NCBI GenBank assembly: GCA_003695725.1
Contig: RFHX01000208.1
Coordinates: forward strand, 1-7,833
Direction of reading: 5' to 3'
Source of the DNA: Candidatus Schekmanbacteria bacterium
Lineage (GTDB): Bacteria > Schekmanbacteria > GWA2-38-11 > J061
DNA length: 7,833 nucleotides
How positions within the stretch are numbered: the first letter of the stretch is position 1; each line of letters begins with the position of its first letter. Positions 1 to 7,788 of the stretch are shown one piece after another. The position numbers were made by a program, and so were the translations under genes. Below the pieces are notes generated by a model. It was not told the DNA's origin. It saw nothing but the letters and a program-made list of their open reading frames with translations, and searched no databases.

Positions 1-5
1 AAATT

Positions 6-209
6 TTATGTCTTCTCTCTTTCTCCCAAAATCTCATTTATCTTGCCATAATCGAGAACTTCTTCCTGTAAAAGGCACTCTGCCATTTTGTTTAGGAGAG
101 TCCCCTTTTCATTAGGGCTAATTTTTAAAAAATGGTATTGCTCTTGCAAATTTTCTTCAATGTTTAAAATGCCTGATTCCAGTAAAAACCATTGCAATAT
201 CGTGCTCAT
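6..209 (-). pseudogene. Short frame with FtsH-like C-terminal tail; possible remnant
   Basis: A 67-codon frame that begins inside the end of purH (53-base overlap, different frame) and stops at 6. The part beyond purH, residues about 33-63, resembles the last helices of FtsH/M41 proteases: LLNKMAECLLQEEVLDYGKI followed by NEILGE matches the family pattern L..MAE.LLE.EvLdg.eI.eIL. The AAA+ and zinc-peptidase domains cannot be present, because purH occupies the upstream DNA intact. No ribosome-binding site precedes the ATG at 209, and the overlapping N-terminal portion looks unrelated to anything I know. The best reading is the surviving 3' end of a deleted ftsH-like gene; a small real gene (for example from the ATG at 86) or a chance likeness is possible. 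Confidence 0.3.
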
Positions 210-1722
210 CGCATGCTTTAATTACTTCTTCATCCCGCACTGAACCGCCCGGTTGAATAACCGCTGTAATTCCGGCTTCTGCGGCGGCATCAATTCCGTC
301 CCTAAAAGGGAAGAAGGCATCAGATGCCATCACACATCCTTTGGTCGGTAGGTTTGCCTTCATTCTCGCAATTTTTACTGAATCTACTCTGCTCATCTGT
401 CCTGCACCAACGCCAACTGTCTGTTCTTTGTTGGTAAAGACTATAGCATTTGATTTAACATTTTTTACTATCTTCCATGCAAACATCAACCCCTCAAATT
501 CATCGTTAGTTGGCTGCCTTTTTGTAGGAATCTTTACATTGTTTCTGTCAATTTGATGAACATCTCTTTCTTGAATCACTAATCCTCCGAGCACTCTCTT
601 TATGTCAGGCATAGATGCCCTTTCTTTTTTAGCCCTATCATAATCTATTGTCAGCAATCTTATATTCTTTTTTTTCGTTAAAATTTTTAGAGCTTCTTCT
701 GAAAAAGAAGGAGCAATTATTGCTTCAACAAAGAGTTTTGAAATTTCTTCAGCTGCATCTCCATCAACTTCCCTGTTGACTGCAATTATACTTCCAAATG
801 CCGAAACAGGGTCAGTTGCAAGGGCTTTCATATATGCATCCTTGACTGAAACTTTAGACACAGCGGCGCCGCATGGATTGGTATGCTTAATTATGGCAAC
901 TGCTATTTCATCAAACTCGAGCACCACAGCAAGCGCACCATCGACATCCACTATATTATTAAATGAAAGCTCTTTGCCATGAAGCTGTCTGATATCGGCT
1001 ATTCCTCCTTTTTCTCCTGATACCCTGTAAAAAGCCGCCTTCTGGTGAGGATTTTCGCCATATCTAAGATTTTGAATCTTTTCCACACCTATTCCAAACT
1101 CCTCAGCAAACACTTCTTCTGAGGCAGTAGATTTTTGGGGATTGAAATAATTAGAAATAACACAATCATATCTCGCTGTGTGTGAAAAAGCTTTCGCCGC
1201 CAAATCAAAACATGTTCTCTCAGAAAGCTCTCCATTATTTTGCTTAAGTTCCTCTAAAACACTTTCATAATCTGCAGGATTAACAACAACAGCAACATAT
1301 TTATGATTCTTAGCAGCAGACCTAATCATTGTAGGTCCACCAATGTCTATATTTTCAACAGCTTCAGAAAGCTTACAATCTTCCTTTGTAATGGTACTTT
1401 CAAAGGGATAGAGATTAACTATAACCATATCAATATATTTGATTTGATGTTCTTCTACTTCCTTTTTGTGCTTCTCATCGTCCCTCAGTGCAAGAATTCC
1501 TCCATGCACATAGGGATGAAGTGTCTTTACTCTCCCTGAAAGCATTTCAGGAAATCCTGTAAAGTCCGATATTTCTATAACATCGATTCCGCTTTCATTG
1601 ATTTTCTTTGCAGTTCCTCCTGTCGATATTATTTCAATTCCTAACTCATTTAATCCTTTGGCAAACTCAACTATGCCTGTCTTATCTGAAACACTAATCA
1701 AAGCTCTTTTTACCTTAATCAC
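157..1722 (-). CDS. purH: Bifunctional AICAR formyltransferase/IMP cyclohydrolase
   Basis: This enzyme catalyses the last two steps of de novo purine synthesis: formylation of AICAR by 10-formyltetrahydrofolate, then ring closure to IMP. The 521 residues are full length. The N-terminal IMP cyclohydrolase (MGS-like fold) domain covers about 1-195, with SVSDKTG at 10-16, STGGTA at 33-38, SGRVKTLHP at 62-70 and [16 protein letters not shown] at 124-139. The formyltransferase domain follows, with LRYGENPHQ at 219-227, the catalytic pair K279-H280 in [15 protein letters not shown] from 308, DAFFPFRDG and the usual end [10 protein letters not shown]. The start codon is GTG: an in-frame TAA lies ten codons upstream with no ATG, GTG or TTG between, and GAGGAAGG precedes the GTG. 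Its position behind lysC suggests co-transcription with the amino-acid genes; no purine-responsive element is visible. Confidence 0.97.
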   Translation of the reverse strand: MIKVKRALISVSDKTGIVEFAKGLNELGIEIISTGGTAKKINESGIDVIEISDFTGFPEMLSGRVKTLHPYVHGGILALRDDEKHKKEVEEHQIKYIDMVIVNLYPFESTITKEDCKLSEAVENIDIGGPTMIRSAAKNHKYVAVVVNPADYESVLEELKQNNGELSERTCFDLAAKAFSHTARYDCVISNYFNPQKSTASEEVFAEEFGIGVEKIQNLRYGENPHQKAAFYRVSGEKGGIADIRQLHGKELSFNNIVDVDGALAVVLEFDEIAVAIIKHTNPCGAAVSKVSVKDAYMKALATDPVSAFGSIIAVNREVDGDAAEEISKLFVEAIIAPSFSEEALKILTKKKNIRLLTIDYDRAKKERASMPDIKRVLGGLVIQERDVHQIDRNNVKIPTKRQPTNDEFEGLMFAWKIVKNVKSNAIVFTNKEQTVGVGAGQMSRVDSVKIARMKANLPTKGCVMASDAFFPFRDGIDAAAEAGITAVIQPGGSVRDEEVIKACDEHDIAMVFTGIRHFKH

Positions 1723-1726
1723 TTTT

Positions 1727-1734
1727 CCTTCCTC
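1727..1734 (-). promoter_or_regulatory. Ribosome-binding site deciding the purH GTG start
   Basis: GAGGAAGG on the minus strand ends four bases before the GTG at 1722; its GAGG part has an 8-base spacer. It supports GTG as the initiator. The nearby ATG at 1736 is out of frame and reaches a stop after five codons. Confidence 0.75.
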
Positions 1735-1765
1735 ATAACTTAAAATTGGTTAATTAATAGAATTT

Positions 1766-2251
1766 TTATCTTTCGACCTTTTCTAGTTCAAATGCATCAT
1801 GTAATGTGCGCACTGCCAATTCACCATATTTTGAATCGATGATACAGGAAATTTTAATCTCCGATGTGCTTATCATTTGAATATTGATTCCTTCTGCAGA
1901 CAATGCCTGAAACATTTTTGATGCCACACCTGAATGATTCCTCATTCCAGCCCCGACAATAGATACTTTTGCAATATTTTCATCAGTCAGGACCTCTTCG
2001 GCTTCTATTGATTTTGCTGCTTCATTTACAATCTCCATTGCCTTCTTTGCATCAGTCTTCGGGACAGTAAAAGTAATATCCGTAAATCCTTCTTTACTAA
2101 CATTCTGAATAATCATATCAACTACAATGCTTGCCTCTGCAAGAGGTTTAAAAATCGATGCTGCTATACCCGGTTTATCAGGCACATGCCTTATAGATAT
2201 TTTTGCATCGTCTTTTGCCAAAGCCACACCTGTAACAAGCACCTGCTCCAT
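1766..2251 (-). CDS. Candidate internal start: aspartate kinase beta subunit
   Basis: An in-frame ATG at codon 247 of lysC would give a 161-residue protein made only of the two ACT domains. It is preceded by a perfect GGAGG with an 8-base spacer, a textbook ribosome-binding site lying inside the coding sequence. From memory, the position corresponds to the start of LysC-beta in Corynebacterium glutamicum, where the aligned segment reads VEEAVLTGVA; here it reads [10 protein letters not shown]. Aspartate kinases of C. glutamicum and Bacillus subtilis are alpha2beta2 assemblies made by such internal initiation. A second ATG at codon 242 (2266-2264) lies downstream of a purine-rich GGAGGAGG but at a longer, 13-base spacing. 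Expression of the beta form is inferred, not shown. Confidence 0.5.
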   Translation of the reverse strand: MEQVLVTGVALAKDDAKISIRHVPDKPGIAASIFKPLAEASIVVDMIIQNVSKEGFTDITFTVPKTDAKKAMEIVNEAAKSIEAEEVLTDENIAKVSIVGAGMRNHSGVASKMFQALSAEGINIQMISTSEIKISCIIDSKYGELAVRTLHDAFELEKVER

Positions 2252-2989
2252 AGTTTCATCCTCCATTGTAACTAATGTTCCTCCTCCCTCTTTAAAACTC
2301 GATTTTACATAGAGAGGGACATTATATTTCATTGCAAATTCAACAGACCTTATTTGAAGAACTTTTGCTCCAAGACTTGCAAGTTCAAGCATCTCTTCAT
2401 GAGAAATTTTTCCAAGCCTTTTAGCTGATGGAACTATTCTTGGGTCAGCTGTATAAACTCCATCAACATCCGTGTATATTTCACAAACATCTGCTTTAAT
2501 AGCCGCCGCTATTGCTACTGCAGAAGTGTCAGAACCTCCTCTTCCCAAAGTGGTCACATCACCTTCAGGCGTTATGCCCTGAAACCCTGCCACGACTGCA
2601 ATATAACCTTTATTAAGTGCTGCTTTTATCCTCTCTGCATTTATTCTTTCAATTCTTGCTTTCATATGAACACTGTCTGTAACCATACCTACCTGCCTAC
2701 CAGTGAATGATATGGCTTTCTCTCCCATGCTGTTTATTGCAATTGCAAGCAATGCAATAGACACTCTTTCACCAGAAGACATAAGGACATCCATCTCTCT
2801 TTCATCAGGCATATCCGAAATACTGTGGGCAAGTCCTATTAGCCTATCAGTCTCTCCTGCCATAGCTGAAACAACTACAGCAACCTGATTGCCTTTCCTC
2901 TTCGTTTCAATTACCCGCCTAGCAACATTCTTTATTTTTTCAATATCGCCAACAGATGTTCCCCCATACTTTTGAACTATCAGTGCCAT
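1766..2989 (-). CDS. lysC: Aspartate kinase, monofunctional, two ACT domains
   Basis: This enzyme phosphorylates aspartate to 4-aspartyl phosphate, the first step of lysine, threonine and methionine synthesis. The 407 residues match the usual length of the Bacillus/Corynebacterium alpha-subunit type. The kinase domain covers about 1-235, with KYGGTSV at 7-13, SSGERVS at 71-77, and [13 protein letters not shown] near 149-161 followed by [15 protein letters not shown]. Two ACT domains follow, at about 265-335 ([19 protein letters not shown]) and 341-405 ([32 protein letters not shown]). These are the expected sites for feedback by lysine and/or threonine. The ATG has a strong GAGGAG ribosome-binding site seven bases upstream. 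It lies 30 bases after the apgM-like gene and 43 before purH. An internal in-frame start that could yield a separate beta subunit is listed separately. Confidence 0.97.
   Translation of the reverse strand: MALIVQKYGGTSVGDIEKIKNVARRVIETKRKGNQVAVVVSAMAGETDRLIGLAHSISDMPDEREMDVLMSSGERVSIALLAIAINSMGEKAISFTGRQVGMVTDSVHMKARIERINAERIKAALNKGYIAVVAGFQGITPEGDVTTLGRGGSDTSAVAIAAAIKADVCEIYTDVDGVYTADPRIVPSAKRLGKISHEEMLELASLGAKVLQIRSVEFAMKYNVPLYVKSSFKEGGGTLVTMEDETMEQVLVTGVALAKDDAKISIRHVPDKPGIAASIFKPLAEASIVVDMIIQNVSKEGFTDITFTVPKTDAKKAMEIVNEAAKSIEAEEVLTDENIAKVSIVGAGMRNHSGVASKMFQALSAEGINIQMISTSEIKISCIIDSKYGELAVRTLHDAFELEKVER
2260..2264 (-). promoter_or_regulatory. Internal ribosome-binding site within lysC
   Basis: GGAGG followed by eight bases and the in-frame ATG of lysC codon 247. 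It lies wholly inside the coding sequence and supports a separate ACT-only beta subunit. Confidence 0.5.
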
Positions 2990-2996
2990 CTTTCAA

Positions 2997-3002
2997 CTCC
3001 TC
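2997..3002 (-). promoter_or_regulatory. Strong ribosome-binding site of lysC
   Basis: GAGGAG with a seven-base spacer to the lysC ATG, in the 30-base gap after the apgM-like gene. It confirms the lysC start. Confidence 0.8.
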
Positions 3003-3019
3003 TAAATAATCACATTCTC

Positions 3020-4219
3020 TCATAAGGAATTTTTAAGGAAAAATTCCATCAATTCATATCCTTTTTCAAAAAATAATCCGCTATTACCTGCCTCTCTTTC
3101 ACAAAATGCTTTTGTCCCATTGCTCTCGATACCTTCACCGTAAATTGCAAAATTTACAGCATCAGAGGTATGTGTCCTTACTTCTATTGGTGTCGGATGG
3201 TCAGACATTAGAAGAACTCTAAATTTCCCCAGTGACGATACTTCATTTAAAATTTTCGATAAAACTTTTGAATCGATGTCTTCAATTGCTTTTACCTTAT
3301 CTTCTAAATTTCCATTATGGCCGGCTTCATCAGGAGCTTCAATATGAAGATAGAGAAAATCTTTATTCTTCAGTGCCTCTATTGCATATTTTGCTTTCCC
3401 TTCATAATTTGTATCAATATAGCCGGTTGCACCGGGGACATTTATAACATCAAAGCCGAGATAAATCCCAATTCCCTTTACCAAATCAACAGCGCTAATA
3501 ACAGAGCCCTCCAATCCGTATTTTTCCTTGAATAGAGGAATTACAGGCTTTGTCCCTTCACCCCAAAGCCAAATATCAGTGGCTGGTTTATCGCCCCTCT
3601 TTTCTCGCTCTTTGTTTATGGGATGCTCCCTCAAGACTGTAAAGGCTCTCTGCATCAATCCAAGAAGCAACTCACTCCCTTCTCCCTTAGGGATATAGTT
3701 TATAACCTCTTGTCCTGAAATATCGTGAGGAGGAGTTAGTCTAACATTGTCAAATCTTTTCTTGTAAACCATAAGATGCCTATAGCTTTTCCCGGAATAA
3801 AAACTTACTTCCTTATCTGATATTTTTGCGTTTATATCATTTATTAAAACGGCAGCTTCTTCTGTACTTATATGACCTGCACTATAATCATCCATTTTGC
3901 CATCTTTGATCGTTACAAGATTACATCTAAATGCAGTATCATCGTCATCGAGATTAACTCCAATACTCGCGGCCTCCAGAGGTGCTCTTCCAGTATATAC
4001 ATCAGCAGGATTATATCCGAGCACAGATAGACTTGCCACATCACTTCCCGGATTCATTCCATCAGGTATTGTTTGCGCTAATCCGCATATTCCTTCCCTT
4101 GCAATCATATCCATATTGGGAGTATTAGCGGCTTCAAGGCAAGTTTTGCCGTCAAGGGCATCCAAGGGTTTATCAGCCATCCCATCGCCTAAGACAACTA
4201 TATATTTAATTTCAGACAT
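3020..4219 (-). CDS. ApgM-family protein, probable homoserine kinase
   Basis: A 399-residue member of the archaeal-type cofactor-independent phosphoglycerate mutase family (alkaline phosphatase superfamily). Metal and nucleophile motifs are complete: GDGMAD at 11-16 with D12, the presumed nucleophile S59 in PGSDVASLSVLGY, YTGRAPLEAASIG at 75-87, DEAGH at 297-301, SDHPTP at 339-344 and HT at 350-351. Family membership alone would say phosphoglycerate mutase. The gene lies between hom and lysC with no classical thrB in view, however, and a subfamily found in such threonine clusters has been proposed as an alternative homoserine kinase (as I recall, TIGR02535). I therefore favour phosphorylation of homoserine to O-phosphohomoserine, but sequence alone does not prove it. 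The start is two bases after the hom TAA (TAAGGATG), which suggests translational coupling. The N-terminus matches the family. Confidence 0.85.
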   Translation of the reverse strand: MSEIKYIVVLGDGMADKPLDALDGKTCLEAANTPNMDMIAREGICGLAQTIPDGMNPGSDVASLSVLGYNPADVYTGRAPLEAASIGVNLDDDDTAFRCNLVTIKDGKMDDYSAGHISTEEAAVLINDINAKISDKEVSFYSGKSYRHLMVYKKRFDNVRLTPPHDISGQEVINYIPKGEGSELLLGLMQRAFTVLREHPINKEREKRGDKPATDIWLWGEGTKPVIPLFKEKYGLEGSVISAVDLVKGIGIYLGFDVINVPGATGYIDTNYEGKAKYAIEALKNKDFLYLHIEAPDEAGHNGNLEDKVKAIEDIDSKVLSKILNEVSSLGKFRVLLMSDHPTPIEVRTHTSDAVNFAIYGEGIESNGTKAFCEREAGNSGLFFEKGYELMEFFLKNSL

Positions 4220-4221
4220 CC

Positions 4222-5523
4222 TTATTCTTCAACCCTTATCGAAATCGTTTTATCAACAACTACATCAAGCGAATCTATCTCTTGAAGTGATTTGCGAACC
4301 GATTTTTCAAGAGCTTCATGAGTCATAATAACGACTGAAACCTTTTCTCCGTCCTTCTCACCTTTCTGAATCACAGACAAAATGCTTATATCGTTTTTGC
4401 CAAGAATTCCTGATATCTTTGACAACACACCCGGCCTGTCAACAACGGAAAAACGAAAATAGAATCTTGACCTAACATCATCTATAGCTCTAAGAGGTTT
4501 ATTAGCAATCCTATTGAGTTTAAAGGACAAAGGGGTCATTCGTCCCGATTCACCGCTTATTACATCTCTTGCAATATCAATAACATCGCTGACAACAGCT
4601 ACAGCCGTTGGAAGTTCTCCAGCTCCTTTCCCGAACAAAATATTTCTTCCTGCATTTTTCCCCTCAATATAAACTGCATTATATTCATTACTGACATTAG
4701 AAAGAGGATTTTCGAAGGTTATCATCGTTGGGTGCACCCTTACATCGATTTCGCCATTCACATTTTTAGCAATTGCTAATAATTTGACTTTATAACCTAA
4801 TTCATAGGCATACTTTATGTCTTCAGAAGCTATTCTTTCAATTCCTTCAGTATAGATAGAATTAAACTCGATTTTTGTTCCAAAAGCCAGCATTGACAAA
4901 ATTGCAATCTTGTGGGCTGAATCGCCCCCGCTTATATCAAGTGTAGGGTCAGCTTCTGCAAAACCCTTTTCTTGCGCTTCTTTTAGAGCCTGAGCAAAAT
5001 CAATCCCTTCATTGGTCATCTTTGTAAGAATATAATTTGCCGTTCCATTGATAATTCCATAAACAGAGCGGATTTCATCAGAAGCAAACCCTTCTTTTAT
5101 AGCCCTTACCACTGGTATCACACCGCCAGTACTTGCTTCAAATCCAATATTCCTTTTTACGCTTTCAGCACATTCAAAAATCTCCATTCCTTCCTCTGCA
5201 AGCAATGCTTTATTTGCTGTTACAACATGTTTTCCCTTTTTCAATGCTTCGATTATAAAATCTTTTGCAGGATTAATTCCTCCGATAAGTTCTATAACAA
5301 TATCAATTTCAGGGTCAGATATTATTTCATTTGCGTCTGCCGTTAAAAGAGACGAATCAACCTTGACACTCCTGGGCCTATTGATATCAAGGTCTGCTAT
5401 CTTTTTTAAAATAATAGATGTGCCAAGCTTGTCGCTTATAATATTCTTATTCTGCTGTAAAATTTTTACTACACCAGTACCAATGGTTCCAAATCCAATA
5501 AGTCCAACTTTTACATCTCTCAT
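4222..5523 (-). CDS. hom: Homoserine dehydrogenase with C-terminal ACT domain
   Basis: This enzyme reduces aspartate semialdehyde to homoserine with NAD(P)H, the branch leading to threonine and methionine. The 433 residues follow the standard monofunctional layout. A Rossmann domain opens with GFGTIG at 10-15. N104-K105 lie in the TANKALLAEEG segment. The catalytic domain carries FEASTGGVIPV from 128 and FAEADPTLDISGGDSAHK at 188-205, with E190, D201 and K205 in the places of the family's catalytic residues. An ACT domain from about 355 to 425 (RFSVVDRPGVLSKISGIL) is expected to give threonine feedback inhibition. The ATG is preceded by AAAGGAT at normal spacing. The TAA stop is only two bases before the next start. 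It lies between alaC and the apgM-like gene in the same operon. Confidence 0.97.
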   Translation of the reverse strand: MRDVKVGLIGFGTIGTGVVKILQQNKNIISDKLGTSIILKKIADLDINRPRSVKVDSSLLTADANEIISDPEIDIVIELIGGINPAKDFIIEALKKGKHVVTANKALLAEEGMEIFECAESVKRNIGFEASTGGVIPVVRAIKEGFASDEIRSVYGIINGTANYILTKMTNEGIDFAQALKEAQEKGFAEADPTLDISGGDSAHKIAILSMLAFGTKIEFNSIYTEGIERIASEDIKYAYELGYKVKLLAIAKNVNGEIDVRVHPTMITFENPLSNVSNEYNAVYIEGKNAGRNILFGKGAGELPTAVAVVSDVIDIARDVISGESGRMTPLSFKLNRIANKPLRAIDDVRSRFYFRFSVVDRPGVLSKISGILGKNDISILSVIQKGEKDGEKVSVVIMTHEALEKSVRKSLQEIDSLDVVVDKTISIRVEE

Positions 5524-5556
5524 TTATATCAATCCTTTCATAGAATCTGTTGAAGC

Positions 5557-6732
5557 TTAAGCATTTAGCGCTCTTTTTATTCCTCTTACTGCCTGCCTGA
5601 TTCGATGTTCATTCTCTACAAGAGCAAATCTAATAAATCCTTCACCATAAGGTCCAAATCCCACCCCGGGTGAAAGCGCTACTTTGCCTTCCCTCAATAT
5701 TTTTTTCGAAAATTCAAGTGAACCCATCTCTTTAAATTCATCCGGAATTTCTGCCCACACAAACATCGTGCCTTTGGGTTTTTCAACCTTCCAACCTATC
5801 CTATTCAAACCTGTTATTAGAGTATCACAACGAGATTCATATATATCACGAATATTTCTTGACATATCTTCAAGCTCATTCAATGCAATTATTGCTGCAA
5901 TCTGAATTGGCTGGAAAATACCGTAGTCAAAATAACTTTTCAGCCGTCCGAGAGCTTTTATGACTTTACTGTTGCCTACGCAAAAAGCTACACGCCAACC
6001 GGGCATACTATAGCTTTTTGACATTGTATATAACTCCACTCCTATATCTTTTGCGCCTTCGACTTGAAGCATACTTGGTGCTTTATAATCACCAAATGTA
6101 AGGTCAGCATAGGCAAAATCATGGATGACAAAAATTTCTCTCTCCTTTGCAAAAGCAACAATTTTTTTGAAAAAATCCAAATCAACTGCCGCTGTTGTAG
6201 GATTGTGAGGAAAACTTAAAATTAGAATCTTGGGTCTTGGCCAACTTTCGTGATAAGCCTGCTTTAAATTTTCAAAAAAATCTGAATCACGAGATAGCTT
6301 AACACTTTTTAGATTACCGCCTGCAATGACAATACAAAAAGAGTGTATAGGATAAGTTGGACTTGGTACCAAAGCAACATCTCCGGGTTCAATAATCGAA
6401 AGGGCAAGATGTGATATCCCCTCCTTAGCACCTATCGTAACTATTGCTTCTTCATCTGCATCGATATCAACATTAAAGCGCCTTTTATACCAATTAGAAA
6501 TCGCAAGTCTCAATTTATAAACTCCCCGAGAAACTGAATAACGGTGATTTTTTGGATTATCTACCGCCTCTTTGAGTTTCTCCACAATCGGTTTCGGTGT
6601 AGGAATATCAGGATTCCCCATACCAAGGTCGATTATATCCTCTCCTCTCCTTCTTGCATTGAGTTTTATCTCATCGATGATTGAAAAGACATAGGGAGGA
6701 AGCCTTTTTATTCGATGAAATTGTTCGGGCAT
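5557..6732 (-). CDS. alaC: Alanine-type aminotransferase (AlaC-like, PLP fold type I)
   Basis: A PLP-dependent class I/II aminotransferase of 391 residues. It aligns by eye along its whole length with E. coli AlaC (YfdZ), a glutamate-pyruvate transaminase, sharing RIxRLPPYVF near the N-terminus and RFALxEN...RIRQAxRGIK near the C-terminus. The expected residues are present: N177 in PHNPT, D205 and Y208 in HDFAYAD, the PLP-binding lysine K239 in [12 protein letters not shown]247, and the substrate-carboxylate arginine R368. The start lies three bases after the lipA stop, and a GGAGAA ribosome-binding site inside the lipA end sits 9 bases upstream, suggesting translational coupling. The likely reaction is alanine plus 2-oxoglutarate to pyruvate plus glutamate. 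Position directly before hom is compatible with a role in amino-acid supply, perhaps aspartate transamination, but that is inference. LL-diaminopimelate aminotransferase is a related family, but the residue match to AlaC is better. Confidence 0.9.
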   Translation of the reverse strand: MPEQFHRIKRLPPYVFSIIDEIKLNARRRGEDIIDLGMGNPDIPTPKPIVEKLKEAVDNPKNHRYSVSRGVYKLRLAISNWYKRRFNVDIDADEEAIVTIGAKEGISHLALSIIEPGDVALVPSPTYPIHSFCIVIAGGNLKSVKLSRDSDFFENLKQAYHESWPRPKILILSFPHNPTTAAVDLDFFKKIVAFAKEREIFVIHDFAYADLTFGDYKAPSMLQVEGAKDIGVELYTMSKSYSMPGWRVAFCVGNSKVIKALGRLKSYFDYGIFQPIQIAAIIALNELEDMSRNIRDIYESRCDTLITGLNRIGWKVEKPKGTMFVWAEIPDEFKEMGSLEFSKKILREGKVALSPGVGFGPYGEGFIRFALVENEHRIRQAVRGIKRALNA

Positions 6733-6735
6733 AAA

Positions 6736-7593
6736 TCAAATTTCTCCATTAAATTGAAGGTCAGCCATATAAGAACTTCTTACAAAGGGCGCAGAAGCAA
6801 CTTTTATAAAACCCAGTTCTTTAGCCTTCTTCTCATAATACTTAAATATGTCAGGATGAATATATTCTGCCACTGGAATACTCTCTTTAGTAGGGGTTAG
6901 ATATTGACCGATAGTAAGCATCTCACACCCTGCCCGGCGCAAATCTTTCATAACTGAAATAACTTCATCTTTTCTTTCACCCAATCCCACCATAATCCCC
7001 GACTTTGTATAGATTGAAGATGAAAATCTCTTTACCATAGCAAAAATTGAAAGCGAAACTCCATAATCAGCTTGAGGCCTAACATCTTTATACAGGCGCG
7101 GGACAGTTTCAATATTGTGATTTATCACATCAGGATTGGCCTCACAAACAATTTTCACAGAACTTTCATTCCCTTGAAAATCAGGTATTAATACTTCTAT
7201 TTTGGTATTTGGACATATTTTTTTGATCTCTTTTATTGTGTCAGCAAAATGAGAAGCTCCGCCATCTGAAATATCATCTCGCGTAACTGATGTAATGACA
7301 GCATATTTCAATCCCATCTCCTTGACAGCCATAGCGACATTTTTGGGCTCTTGAGGGTCAAGAGGTTTCACATTACCATTTGAAACAGAGCAAAATGTAC
7401 AATTTCTGGTGCAAACATCTCCCATTATCATAAAAGTTGCAGTTGGCCTTTTAAAGCATTCTGCCATATTAGGACATCTTGCTTCTTCACAAACTGTTGA
7501 TAGTTTTCCCTTTCTAAGAATTGCCTTAACATTATGCAATTCTTTGATGTCAACAGCTCGTTTTACAAGCCAATTTGGTAATCTGCGTGCCAT
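6736..7593 (-). CDS. lipA: Lipoyl synthase (radical SAM, two 4Fe-4S clusters)
   Basis: A cytoplasmic enzyme that inserts two sulfur atoms into octanoyl groups carried on the E2 subunits of 2-oxoacid dehydrogenases or on glycine cleavage H protein. The 285 residues show the complete LipA signature. The auxiliary-cluster cysteines are C35, C40 and C46 (CEEARCPNMAEC). The radical-SAM triad is C61, C65 and C68 (CTRNCTFC). The NHNIETV segment lies near 158-164, and the C-terminal RSSY motif at 272-275 supplies the serine ligand of the auxiliary cluster. Length is normal for the family. The ATG is fixed by an in-frame TAA three codons upstream, and RLPNWL is a typical LipA N-terminus. No Shine-Dalgarno sequence precedes this start, unlike the other genes here. 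It is first in the apparent operon, three bases before alaC. No lipB is visible in the window. Confidence 0.97.
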   Translation of the reverse strand: MARRLPNWLVKRAVDIKELHNVKAILRKGKLSTVCEEARCPNMAECFKRPTATFMIMGDVCTRNCTFCSVSNGNVKPLDPQEPKNVAMAVKEMGLKYAVITSVTRDDISDGGASHFADTIKEIKKICPNTKIEVLIPDFQGNESSVKIVCEANPDVINHNIETVPRLYKDVRPQADYGVSLSIFAMVKRFSSSIYTKSGIMVGLGERKDEVISVMKDLRRAGCEMLTIGQYLTPTKESIPVAEYIHPDIFKYYEKKAKELGFIKVASAPFVRSSYMADLQFNGEI

Positions 7594-7608
7594 TTTAATT
7601 ATGATAAA

Positions 7609-7636
7609 ATTATATACAAAAAATCATACACTTAAA
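7609..7636 (-). promoter_or_regulatory. Predicted sigma-70-type promoter for lipA and the operon
   Basis: On the minus strand a perfect TATAAT lies at 7614-7609. A poor -35 candidate, TTTAAG, lies at 7636-7631 with a 16-base spacer. Transcription would begin near 7602, about nine bases before the lipA ATG. It is the only full-consensus -10 box I found in the 196-base gap upstream of lipA, but the region is AT-rich, so chance matches are not negligible. Confidence 0.4.
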
Positions 7637-7664
7637 GTTTAGCTTATGTACACAGATAATAGTA

Positions 7665-7680
7665 AAATTTCAAGAAATTT
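7665..7680. promoter_or_regulatory. Palindrome AAATTTC-AA-GAAATTT, candidate operator
   Basis: A perfect inverted repeat with 7-base arms and a 2-base centre. The outer flanks GTA and TAC also mirror each other apart from one extra base, widening it to 7662-7682. It lies about 29 bases upstream of the proposed -35 element of lipA. The tiny centre rules out a stable RNA hairpin and fits a dimeric DNA-binding protein site better. I do not recognise the regulator. Confidence 0.3.
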
Positions 7681-7788
7681 ACATTATCGAGAAAAGACTT
7701 CACATCACATCTGCCCAAGATAAGGATTAAAAGATGATGCTATGTCGATAGAAATAATTTTCTTTATGAAAACCCCTGCATAAGAGGA

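Noticed and set aside
1719-1736. A five-codon mini-frame (MRKEK) whose TGA overlaps the purH GTG
   Set aside because: It could suggest a coupling leader, but its ATG has no ribosome-binding site and its sequence is simply the purH ribosome-binding region.
1723-1765. Terminator or promoter between lysC and purH
   Set aside because: Only a TTAATTAA palindrome and a weak AAATT/AATTT pairing are present, with no GC stem plus T-run, so read-through is more likely.
3897-4328. A 143-codon plus-strand open frame opposite the start of the apgM-like gene and end of hom
   Set aside because: It lies antisense to two genes with intact, conserved motifs, has no recognisable domain or ribosome-binding site, and is explained by codon bias of the real genes.
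7646-7723. A plus-strand frame of about 25 codons in the gap upstream of lipA
   Set aside because: No ribosome-binding site, no recognisable protein character, and it overlaps the palindrome and lies in probable control DNA.
7594-7788. A riboswitch, T-box or attenuator upstream of lipA
   Set aside because: I looked for conserved stems, a leader peptide rich in threonine or lysine, and a terminator-antiterminator pair, and saw none. The predicted leader is too short.
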